From Actinophytocola oryzae (GTDB taxonomy: Bacteria > Actinomycetota > Actinomycetes > Mycobacteriales > Pseudonocardiaceae), in NCBI RefSeq assembly GCF_004364325.1, contig NZ_SOCP01000012.1, positions 229,095 through 293,094 on the forward strand: DNA of 64,000 nucleotides. The letters are read 5' to 3'. Below the pieces are notes generated by a model. The model had not been told where the DNA came from, ran no database searches, and was given only the letters and a program-made list of their open reading frames with translations. Below, piece by piece: positions 17,186 to 24,723 of this stretch (position 1 is its first letter; each line of letters starts with the position of its first letter). A program made the translations under genes and the position numbers.

Positions 17186-18369
17186 TGAAGCGCCTGGTCC
17201 CGCTGCTGGCCGCCGTGCTCGCGTTGTCCGGGTGCAGCTCGTTCACCGGCATCTACGACATCCCGCTGCCGGGCGGCGCGGATCTCGGCGACCACCCCTA
17301 CACGGTGAAGGCGCACTTCAAGGACGTACTGGACCTCGTGCCGCAGTCGGGCGTCAAGGTCAACGAGGTGCCCGTCGGCCGGGTGGAGGACATCCAGCTC
17401 GCACCCGACGGCTGGACCGCCGAGGTCACCATGCGGGTCAACGGCGACGTCGAGCTGCCTGCCAACGCGCTCGCCATGCTGCGCCAGTCGAGCCTGCTCG
17501 GTGAGAAGTACGTCGAGCTGTCCGCGCCACCGCAGGGCGAGGCGACCGGGAGGCTCGCGGACGACGCGGTGATCCCGCTCGCGCGGACCAACCGCAACAC
17601 CGACATCGAGGAGGTGCTCGGCGCGCTGTCCATGCTGCTCAACGGTGGTGGCGTCGAGCAGCTGCAGAGCATCACGAAGGAGCTCAACGCCGCGCTCGAG
17701 GGCAAGGAGCCCGACCTGCGTGCCACGCTCACGAACCTCGACACGCTGGTCGGCACGCTCGACGAGAGCAAGTCGGACATCGTCAGGGCCATCGACGGCG
17801 TCAACCAGCTCGCGGGCACCCTGGCCAGTGAGAAGGACGAGCTGGCAGGTGCCATCGACTCGCTAGGCCCCGGCCTCCAGGTGCTCAACGACCAGCGGTC
17901 GCAGCTCGTGACCATGCTCCAGTCGCTGGACTCGCTGTCGGACGTCGCCGTGGACACGGTGAACGCGAGCCAGGCGGACATCGTCGCCGACCTGAAGGCG
18001 CTGACCCCCGCGCTGCAGAAGCTGGGCGAGGCGGGCGCGGACCTGCCGAAGTCGCTCGAGCTGCTGCTGACCATCCCGTTCAGCGACGAGGCCGTGAACG
18101 GCATCGAGGGCGACTACTTCAACCTGTACGCCAAGATCGACCTCAACCTGCAGGACATCGTCGACAACCTGTCCCGCAGCAGGAACAACCCGCTGCAGAA
18201 CGTGCCGGTCGTCGGTGACATCCTGGGCGGCCAGTCGGGTGGTGCGGACAGCCCGCTGCTGCCGATCCCGATCATCGGCGGTTCCTCGTCCGGCCAGCAA
18301 CAGCAGCCGCCGGCCGACAGCGGCGGACTGGGCGGCTTGCTGGGTGGCCTGCTGGGAGGTGGGAAGTAG
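17185..18369 (+). CDS. mceE: Mce family lipoprotein MceE
   Basis: 394 residues. The N-terminus is a lipoprotein signal with lipobox LSGC (Cys17), the mark of the MceE/LprK position in mce operons. The MCE domain (about 40-118, LVPQSGVKVNEVPVGRVEDI) and a long helical domain follow. The tail is Gln/Pro/Gly-rich, with short repeats of GGLLGG near the end. It overlaps mceF by one base (TAGTG). Confidence 0.92.
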   Translation: MKRLVPLLAAVLALSGCSSFTGIYDIPLPGGADLGDHPYTVKAHFKDVLDLVPQSGVKVNEVPVGRVEDIQLAPDGWTAEVTMRVNGDVELPANALAMLRQSSLLGEKYVELSAPPQGEATGRLADDAVIPLARTNRNTDIEEVLGALSMLLNGGGVEQLQSITKELNAALEGKEPDLRATLTNLDTLVGTLDESKSDIVRAIDGVNQLAGTLASEKDELAGAIDSLGPGLQVLNDQRSQLVTMLQSLDSLSDVAVDTVNASQADIVADLKALTPALQKLGEAGADLPKSLELLLTIPFSDEAVNGIEGDYFNLYAKIDLNLQDIVDNLSRSRNNPLQNVPVVGDILGGQSGGADSPLLPIPIIGGSSSGQQQQPPADSGGLGGLLGGLLGGGK

Positions 18370-19631
18370 TGCTCACCAGGCGGGTCCGCATCCAGCTGAT
18401 CGCGTTCGCGGTGATCGCGGTCGTCGCGATCGTGTACGCGGCGTTCCGGTTCACCGACGTCGGCAAGGTCTTCGGCGCCGACGGCTACACGGTGAAGATG
18501 AACCTGAAGGAGTCCGGCGGCATCTTCACCAACGCCGAGGTCACCTACCGTGGCTTCAACGTCGGTCGGGTGGGGGAGATCCACCTGACCCACGACGGCA
18601 TCCAGGTCGACCTGAACATCGACTCGGACGCGCCGCGGATCCCGGAGGACCTCGACGCCGTGGTCGCCAACCGGTCCGCGGTCGGCGAGCAGTACGTCGA
18701 CCTGCGGCCGCGTGACGGCGACGGCCCGTACCTGTCCGGGGCGTCGGTGATCTCGGCGGACCGGACGGTCACGCCGGTCGGCACCGACACGGTCATCCGC
18801 GACCTGGACAGCCTCGCCAGCTCCGTGCCGACCGACTCGCTGCGCACGGTCGTCGACGAGCTGGACGAGGCCTTCGCGGGCACCGGCGACGACCTGCAGG
18901 TCCTGCTCGACTCGACGCGCGACTTCACGACCATGGCCCGCGAGCACCTGCCGCAGACGATCACGCTGATCGACGACGGCGGCTCGGTGCTCGACACGCA
19001 GAACGCGCAGGCAGGCAACATCACGTCGTTCGCGAACTCGCTGCACCTGCTGTCCGACCAGCTGAAGTCCTCCGACCCGGACCTGCGCAACCTGATCACC
19101 CAGGCGCCGAGGGTGGCCTCGCAGGTGACCGACCTCCTGGCCGAGTCGGGTCCGGGCCTCGGCGTGACGGTCGCGAACCTGCTCACCACCTCCGACATCC
19201 TGCGAGCACGCAAGGACGGGCTCGAGTACGCGTTCGTGGCGTACCCGCTGTTCAGTGCGGCCGGGCAGGGGCTGCTGGGGGCCGACCCCGGGCAGGTCCA
19301 CCTCGGGCTGGTGCTCAACCTGTTCAACCCGCCGCCGTGCACCAAGGGGTACGAGCAGACACCGCGCCGCAACGGCACCGACATCGGGGCAGCACCCCAG
19401 CCGGTGCCGGAGCAGACTTACTGTGCCGAGCCGACGGGCAGTCCCGTCAACGTCCGCGGCTCGGCGAACGCGCCGTTCGGTGGGGTGCCGGTCGCGCAGG
19501 ACCAGCCGGCCACGCCGCCGGGTGGCGGCTCGGACGCCGCAAGGAACCCACTCGCCGTCCTGCCGGGGTCGGTGAGCCAGCCGGGTGGCGACCCACTCAG
19601 CCTCGCCACACTTCTCGGACTACCGGGGTGA
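18369..19631 (+). CDS. mceF: Mce family protein MceF
   Basis: 420 residues from GTG 18369, overlapping the mceE stop. N-terminal anchor (IQLIAFAVIAVVAIVYAAF), MCE domain about 38-118 (GIFTNAEVTYRGFNVGRVGE), a helical domain, a conserved proline/cysteine section (LFNPPPCTKGYEQTPRR) and a low-complexity C-terminus ending LATLLGLPG. It is the last of the six Mce proteins; two Mce-associated membrane proteins follow. Confidence 0.92.
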   Translation: MLTRRVRIQLIAFAVIAVVAIVYAAFRFTDVGKVFGADGYTVKMNLKESGGIFTNAEVTYRGFNVGRVGEIHLTHDGIQVDLNIDSDAPRIPEDLDAVVANRSAVGEQYVDLRPRDGDGPYLSGASVISADRTVTPVGTDTVIRDLDSLASSVPTDSLRTVVDELDEAFAGTGDDLQVLLDSTRDFTTMAREHLPQTITLIDDGGSVLDTQNAQAGNITSFANSLHLLSDQLKSSDPDLRNLITQAPRVASQVTDLLAESGPGLGVTVANLLTTSDILRARKDGLEYAFVAYPLFSAAGQGLLGADPGQVHLGLVLNLFNPPPCTKGYEQTPRRNGTDIGAAPQPVPEQTYCAEPTGSPVNVRGSANAPFGGVPVAQDQPATPPGGGSDAARNPLAVLPGSVSQPGGDPLSLATLLGLPG

Positions 19632-19637
19632 TGCACG

Positions 19638-20228
19638 TTGTCTGACTCGAAGACCTCGTCCGGCGACGAGGACGTGAAGGACGCCGACGCCCGCGTCGGT
19701 TCGGGCAGGCCGAAGGGGCCGCAGCTGTTCATGACGGTCGCGGTCGCGCTGCTCGTCGCCGCGGCCGCGGTGGCCGGCTGGTACGGCGTGTCGTGGTTCA
19801 ACGCGTCGAACGACGACTCGCTGTCGTTCTCGCGCACCCGCGACGAGGTCAACCGCGTCGGCCAGGCCGCGATCGTCACGATGAACACGCTGGACTACCG
19901 CAGCGTCGACCAGGGGCTGAAGGACTGGGAGTCCGCCACCACCGGCGACCTGCACAACGAGGTCGTGAAGGGCAAGAAGGACAGCCGCGACGCCATCGTC
20001 GCCGCCCAGTCGGTGACGAAGGCGACCGTGCTGTCCTCGGCCGTCTCGGAGCTCGACGACCGGGCGGGCCAGGCGTCGGTGCTGGTCGCGTTGAAGGTGA
20101 ACGTGGCCGTGAAGGGCCAGCAGCCCGCCGACAAGTACATGCGTCTGGCAGGCAAGCTCCAGCGCACCGCCGACGGCTGGAAGCTGTACGAGATCGGGCA
20201 GGTCCCGTATCTGCAGCCGGGCCAGTGA
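19638..20228 (+). CDS. Mce-associated membrane protein
   Basis: 196 residues. A short charged cytosolic N-terminus precedes one membrane segment (LFMTVAVALLVAAAAVAGWY), then an extracytoplasmic NTF2-like domain with the pattern usual in Mce-associated (Mas) proteins (TLDYRSVDQGLKDWESATTG). TTG 19638, six bases after the mceF stop, is the only start near the junction; no strong ribosome-binding site is seen, so coupling to mceF is likely. It probably stabilises the Mce complex. Confidence 0.82.
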   Translation: MSDSKTSSGDEDVKDADARVGSGRPKGPQLFMTVAVALLVAAAAVAGWYGVSWFNASNDDSLSFSRTRDEVNRVGQAAIVTMNTLDYRSVDQGLKDWESATTGDLHNEVVKGKKDSRDAIVAAQSVTKATVLSSAVSELDDRAGQASVLVALKVNVAVKGQQPADKYMRLAGKLQRTADGWKLYEIGQVPYLQPGQ

Positions 20229-20240
20229 GGGAGGACTGAC

Positions 20241-21245
20241 GTGCCACCGCACCGCCGCCGCCCGGCCCCCAGCCAGGGCCAGGCACCGCCGATCCGCCGC
20301 CCCAAGGTCGCGGGGATGCGCAACCGCCCGTCCGACGTGGACGAGTTCTCGGAGGACCGGGTCACTGGTGTCCTGAGTGGACTGCGCGGCACCCCGCCGT
20401 CCAGGCCCGAAGACGACGCCGAGACGACCGTCCTGCCGAGGATCACCGACGACGAGCCGCGGGCCGAGGACGACCGCGAGATCGACCCGGAGACGAACGA
20501 GCCCCCCGCGGTCGTCGACGAGCCCGAACTCGCCCCGAGCCCCGAGCCACGCAGGAAGACCGCACAGGTGGCGAAGGTCGCGGTCCGCCCGGCAGGCAAA
20601 CGCCGGTCCACCGGCAGCGTTCGCCCCGACGACCTGTCGGCGGCCGAGACCGACACGGAGCCCCGCCGCCCGCGCCCGCCGCAGCGCCCGACCCGCACGC
20701 CCGCCCAGACCCAGATTTCGGTGGCGATCATCCTGGTCGTGGTCGCGGTGGTCCTGGCAGGCCTGGCGGTGTTCTTCCGAGGGAAGGCCGACGCTCTGGC
20801 CAGCGACGACTCGAACACGGCACTCACGGACAGCGCGACCACCAGCCAGGTGAAGGGTCAGCTGACGAACGCCATCAAGCAGACGTTCAGCTACAACTAC
20901 ACCGACCTCGGCTCGACGGAGAAGGCCGTCAAGGAGAACCTGACCGGCAAGGCGCTGTGTGAGTACAACCTCCTGTTCGGGGAGGTCAAGCAGTACGCGC
21001 CGCAGCAGAAGATCGTCCTGGACACCACGGTCCGCGAGCTGGCGGTGGTCCGCATCGACGGCGACCGGGCAGAGGCCCTCGTCTACATCGACCAACTCTC
21101 CACGAGGGTCGACGTGAACAAGACCGTCGCGGTCGGCGGCCAGTTCGCAGTACAGGCCAAACGCGACGGCGGCCACTGGAAGATCACCGAGTTCGACATG
21201 TTCGGCCAGCCGTTGTTCAACGGCAAGCCAGCGCCGACCTGCTGA
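20241..21245 (+). CDS. Mce-associated membrane protein with long charged N-terminus
   Basis: 334 residues from GTG 20241, preceded by GGGAGGA. Residues 1-150 are a disordered, Pro/Arg/Glu/Asp-rich cytosolic extension. One membrane segment (VAIILVVVAVVLAGLAVFF) and an extracytoplasmic domain of the same type as the upstream protein follow (IKQTFSYNYTDLGSTEKAVK). The paired arrangement after mceF is standard for actinobacterial mce operons. It is the last gene of the operon; the next start is 72 nt away with its own ribosome-binding site. Confidence 0.8.
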   Translation: MPPHRRRPAPSQGQAPPIRRPKVAGMRNRPSDVDEFSEDRVTGVLSGLRGTPPSRPEDDAETTVLPRITDDEPRAEDDREIDPETNEPPAVVDEPELAPSPEPRRKTAQVAKVAVRPAGKRRSTGSVRPDDLSAAETDTEPRRPRPPQRPTRTPAQTQISVAIILVVVAVVLAGLAVFFRGKADALASDDSNTALTDSATTSQVKGQLTNAIKQTFSYNYTDLGSTEKAVKENLTGKALCEYNLLFGEVKQYAPQQKIVLDTTVRELAVVRIDGDRAEALVYIDQLSTRVDVNKTVAVGGQFAVQAKRDGGHWKITEFDMFGQPLFNGKPAPTC

Positions 21246-21316
21246 GTCGTTCCGTGGCTGTCACCACCTGTTAGCGTGCCTACACTCGGGGCACACTTGG
21301 TAACAGGGGGTGTCGA

Positions 21317-22087
21317 GTGCGGCTGGAGCCTGCGGAGTTCAACCTGTTGTGGCGGCGGCTCGACCTGCCGGCCCGGCCACTGGAGCTGAACGTTCCGGCG
21401 CAGGGGGCGACGCTGGCAGAGGCGGCCCGACTGTCCGCGCGGGCCGCTGAGGCGCTTCGACGGCGTGACCTGCTGGTTCGTGACGACCCGGCGGTGAAGG
21501 TGGCCGGGCTGTTGAACACGGTCGCCCGGCCTGCCACGCAGGTGGACCTCCGCTGGGCGCGCGGTGGGGGCGTGGCGGAGCTGCGGGGTCTCGTTGCGGT
21601 GCGTGGTAGGAGCGGTGTCCTCGCTCTGTGGGACGGCGAGTCGGTGACGCTCCGAGGGGTCAGGAGCGTCGCGGCGCCGGACGAGTTGGTGGCGGTGCTG
21701 GGCGAGTCGCCGCCTGGTGCTGGTCGGTCGGTGACCACGCCCGCCGAGGCGGTGGGGCGTGCGTCCCGTGAGAGCAATGGTGACGCCGGGCTCTTCCAGC
21801 GTCGGCTGGTCGCCGCTGGGGTGTCCCGCGACGATGCCCGGGTCTGGCGCGATGTGGTCGAGGCACGCAGGCTGCGTGCGGGTCAGATCGGCGCGACGGC
21901 CTACGACCAGTGGGGGAGGGGCACTCGGGTCCCGTGGGTGATCCATGTTCTCGACACCGATCGAGGGCGTTACGCCACCTACGAACGTCGCGGCTATCGC
22001 ACGATCGTGGGCGCGAGCACGCACTGGCTGGTCACGGTCGTACGGGAACTGCACTCCGAAGGGGTGGTCGGTTCCCGGAACCGCTAG
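21317..22087 (+). CDS. EspG-family type VII secretion chaperone
   Basis: 256 residues from GTG 21317, with an AGGGGG site upstream. The sequence (MRLEPAEFNLLWRRLDL at the start; THWLVTVVRELHS near the end) fits the EspG fold, a cytosolic chaperone that in mycobacteria binds PE-PPE heterodimers before export by ESX systems. It opens a four-gene cassette with a PE-like protein, a DUF3558 lipoprotein and a PPE-like protein. No ESX core genes (eccB-E, mycP) lie in the window, so export must use machinery elsewhere. Confidence 0.8.
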   Translation: MRLEPAEFNLLWRRLDLPARPLELNVPAQGATLAEAARLSARAAEALRRRDLLVRDDPAVKVAGLLNTVARPATQVDLRWARGGGVAELRGLVAVRGRSGVLALWDGESVTLRGVRSVAAPDELVAVLGESPPGAGRSVTTPAEAVGRASRESNGDAGLFQRRLVAAGVSRDDARVWRDVVEARRLRAGQIGATAYDQWGRGTRVPWVIHVLDTDRGRYATYERRGYRTIVGASTHWLVTVVRELHSEGVVGSRNR

Positions 22088-22148
22088 CGGCGAGCTTCCG
22101 TCGCATGACAGAGTTGAGCAGCTACTGGTCGTGACGGGGGAGGGTGAC

Positions 22149-22550
22149 ATGGCCAGTCGGGACGAGTGGTTCTCGACCAACATCTCGGGTGACGGTTCGC
22201 TGACGAAGTCGGGCGCGCCGAGACACCTTGCCGGCGGCTTCAGGGTGGACCCAGCCGCCGCCCCGGCCGTCAGGGCCGCCTTCGAGGAAGCCATCCTGAT
22301 GCTGAAGAAGGCGCGGCGGGCGATGACCGACATGCAGTTCCTGAGCGGTGGAAGTGTAAATCCTGTCGTGGACCGGTACCTCTCCGTCCTGGCCGAGGTC
22401 GGCTATGGGGACCGAGGGTCCGTGACAATGGCGGCGGACAGTGCGGCTGCCGAGTATCAAAGCGTGATCGACCAGTTGGATCGGGTAATGGCCGGTTACC
22501 AGGGCAGCGAGGACGAGGCGCAGAGTCGGACTCGGCGGTTGCGGTCATGA
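22149..22550 (+). CDS. PE/WXG-like helical protein of the EspG cassette
   Basis: 133 residues from ATG 22149, preceded by GGGGGAGGG; the frame is open further upstream but there it overlaps espG. No family is recognised with certainty. FRVDPAAAPAVRAAFEEAIL followed by a second helix-rich part (DSAAAEYQSVIDQLDRVMAG) resembles PE/EsxB-like helical hairpins. Position between EspG and DUF3558 suggests a partner of the PPE-like protein. The stop overlaps the next gene as ATGA. Confidence 0.6.
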   Translation: MASRDEWFSTNISGDGSLTKSGAPRHLAGGFRVDPAAAPAVRAAFEEAILMLKKARRAMTDMQFLSGGSVNPVVDRYLSVLAEVGYGDRGSVTMAADSAAAEYQSVIDQLDRVMAGYQGSEDEAQSRTRRLRS

Positions 22551-23140
22551 CGACTCGGCGCGCGGCTCTCGGCACGATGATGCTGCTGGTGGCGCTGATG
22601 CTGGCCGGGTGCGAGAGCGCGGTGGCGGGATCACCCAGGGCCTCCTCCGACCGTCCGGACACGGCCGACAGCACGTCCCCGTCGACCTCGGAGCGGTTGT
22701 CACCATCGGTGGAGAAACCCAAGGATCTCCGTGGCATCGATCCGTGCGAGTTCGTCACGCCGGAGCAACGAGCGGAGCTCCAGCTCACCGCTCCTGACGA
22801 GAAGGAAATGTCGCCATGGGGAGAGCAGTTGTGTGATCTTGGGGGCTCGGTTGTCGGCATTAGCTTCTCCCCGAACACCGTCCTCGGCGACGGACTTGAT
22901 CGCGCATACAGGTCCAAGAACTCGTTCGACAACTTCGCCGAGACCAACGTCGACGGATATCCGGGTGTGCGTGTCAACTTCGCCACTCAGTCCTGCGCTC
23001 TGATCATGGGTGTCTCCAACGAGCAGACACTGAACATGGAGCTGACCAGGGTCTCGGCGAACGCGCCGGGGAAGGGTGACCCGTGTGGCTTCGCCGAGGA
23101 AATCATGAGTGAGGTCATCAGAAATCTGCCGGACGCTTGA
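22547..23140 (+). CDS. DUF3558-family lipoprotein
   Basis: 197 residues; ATG 22547 overlaps the preceding stop. The signal peptide ends in lipobox LAGC (Cys22), followed by a Ser/Pro/Thr-rich linker. The folded domain begins at GIDPCEFVTPEQRAEL, the DUF3558 signature, with conserved cysteines. DUF3558 lipoproteins are common in Pseudonocardiales next to EspG/PPE-like genes; their molecular role is not known. It is anchored on the outer face of the membrane. Confidence 0.85.
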   Translation: MTTRRAALGTMMLLVALMLAGCESAVAGSPRASSDRPDTADSTSPSTSERLSPSVEKPKDLRGIDPCEFVTPEQRAELQLTAPDEKEMSPWGEQLCDLGGSVVGISFSPNTVLGDGLDRAYRSKNSFDNFAETNVDGYPGVRVNFATQSCALIMGVSNEQTLNMELTRVSANAPGKGDPCGFAEEIMSEVIRNLPDA

Positions 23141-23150
23141 GGGGGCGGCG

Positions 23151-24311
23151 ATGAGTGAGTACGAGCCGTTCGGGGAACAGATCAACTGGGATGCTGTGTC
23201 GCACCAGCAGTTGTGGGAATGGTTCGCCGAGCCGCGGCTGGTGGAGATGCAGGCCTGGACCGATGCCGTGACAGACGACGTGGCCGCGCGTTTCCAGGCC
23301 GCCGCGGACAAGGTCGACGAGGCGTTGCGAGCAGCCGGTATCGAGTGGGAGGGCGCGGCGGCCGACGCCATGCGGGACGCCGCGAGCCCGCTGGCCGAGC
23401 ACGCCCTCCGGGCCAAGGACGCCGCCACCCAGGCGGGCTTCACGACGGTGGGCCAGCTCGCCCACGCGAAGGCGACCGCGCTCGCGCTGCCCGAACCCAC
23501 CCCGGCACCCAGCCAGAACATCTTCCTCGAGGCACAGGCCGGGAACATCGCGCAGTACTTCCACGACGTCGCCGCGCACGAGGCCGCCGCCAACGAGGCC
23601 GAGCAGCGAGCACGGGACCTCGCGCGGTCCTACGACACCGCCGCGGCTGACGCGGCGGGCGCGCTTCCCCGGTTCGAGCCGGCGCCCGCTGCCACCGTGT
23701 CCAGGGCCGAGTCGCCGGACGTGATCAAGGTGGACGGCCCCAGGGTGAGCACGCCACCGCCGGTTGGTCCCCGAACGGGCGAGGTCGGCGAGCCGGACAG
23801 CACGCCACGGCCACAGTCGGGTCCCGACCACCGCCCACCTGGATCCACGACCGGAGAGAGCCCGGCAGCAACCACACCAGGCGCGGCCACCGGCCAGGGC
23901 TTGTCGTCATCACCTGGCCCCGGGGCCTCGTTCGGACCCGCGCCTGGTGCGGTCGACACACCACGTCAGGCGGGTTCGGCGCCACTCGTCGGCCTGACCG
24001 GTTTCGGCGAACGGCCGACCACGGCCTCACCGCGCGGCGGCGTCACGGGCGAGCCCGGACCAGACGGACGAGGCGGGCTGCGAGGTGTCGGCGCCCGCGG
24101 GGCGAATGGGGAGGCAGTACGAGCCGGTACCGCCCAGCCTGCCGGCAGGGCCGGGAGCACCGGAATCACCCCGGTCGGCGCCGGACGCGGCCGGGACGAC
24201 GAGGACGACGAGCACCGCGGCCCCGCCTACCTCGTCGACTACCACGACGACTTCTGGGACGACTCCCCACCAGTGGCCCCGGCCGTCATCGGCGACGAGG
24301 ACGACGACTGA
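23151..24311 (+). CDS. PPE-like type VII secretion substrate
   Basis: 386 residues from ATG 23151. Residues 1-165 are helical, with a WEG motif at 66-68 (AAGIEWEGAAADAM) typical of the WXG turn in PPE/Esx proteins, then ASPLAEHALRAKDAATQAGF. The C-terminal ~200 residues are Pro/Gly/Thr/Ser-rich and disordered, ending in an acidic Tyr/Asp tail (YLVDYHDDFWDD) of unknown role. I see no clear YxxxD/E export motif. It closes the EspG cassette just before the rpoB promoters. Confidence 0.72.
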   Translation: MSEYEPFGEQINWDAVSHQQLWEWFAEPRLVEMQAWTDAVTDDVAARFQAAADKVDEALRAAGIEWEGAAADAMRDAASPLAEHALRAKDAATQAGFTTVGQLAHAKATALALPEPTPAPSQNIFLEAQAGNIAQYFHDVAAHEAAANEAEQRARDLARSYDTAAADAAGALPRFEPAPAATVSRAESPDVIKVDGPRVSTPPPVGPRTGEVGEPDSTPRPQSGPDHRPPGSTTGESPAATTPGAATGQGLSSSPGPGASFGPAPGAVDTPRQAGSAPLVGLTGFGERPTTASPRGGVTGEPGPDGRGGLRGVGARGANGEAVRAGTAQPAGRAGSTGITPVGAGRGRDDEDDEHRGPAYLVDYHDDFWDDSPPVAPAVIGDEDDD

Positions 24312-24570
24312 CAAGACCAGAAAATGTGATGTTGCGCACATAACACTTCGTCGCGGAACGGTACCCGTCAACCAGCTCCGCCGAAGCGCGGCTGGCTCGG
24401 TTCAGAACCCCGCTTACCTGCGTTCACCTGCTGAACTACCGCTTGAACATCGCTGACATCCCACCGGAAAAGCCCGTGAGATCATGGCGCGGCATCTTGA
24501 CTCAGGGCCACCTCAGGGTCACGCTATTCACCAAGCACGCCTTCGGCGGGAGGACGGTTGAGTGCGGGCC

Positions 24571-24599
24571 TAGACAGTCGCCAACTCTATGGCTAGACT
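24571..24599 (+). promoter_or_regulatory. rpoB promoter P1
   Basis: TAGACA (24571-24576, five of six matches to TTGACA) and -10 TAGACT (24594-24599) with a 17-nt spacer, 125 nt before rpoB. The stretch 24312-24570 holds no gene and no other signal I can name. Confidence 0.65.
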
Positions 24600-24605
24600 G
24601 CCCCT

Positions 24606-24636
24606 TTGCGCTGCCCACTTTTGCTTGCCCTAGACT
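24606..24636 (+). promoter_or_regulatory. rpoB promoter P2
   Basis: TTGCGC (24606-24611) and TAGACT (24631-24636) with a 19-nt spacer, in tandem behind P1 and sharing its -10 hexamer. The spacing and the TTGCG core match the candidate promoter before trpT-secE. Confidence 0.5.
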
Positions 24637-24723
24637 AGTTGGGCACGACCGCACCCCTGAGCAGTTCAGTTACAGTTGCTAACGAGGCTGCTCAACCGCA
24701 CATTAGTCCTGGAAGGACGCATC

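Noticed and set aside
18285..18366. GGLLGG micro-repeats at the end of mceE as a repeat element
   Set aside because: Low-complexity Gly/Leu tail of a typical Mce protein; no similarity outside the gene.
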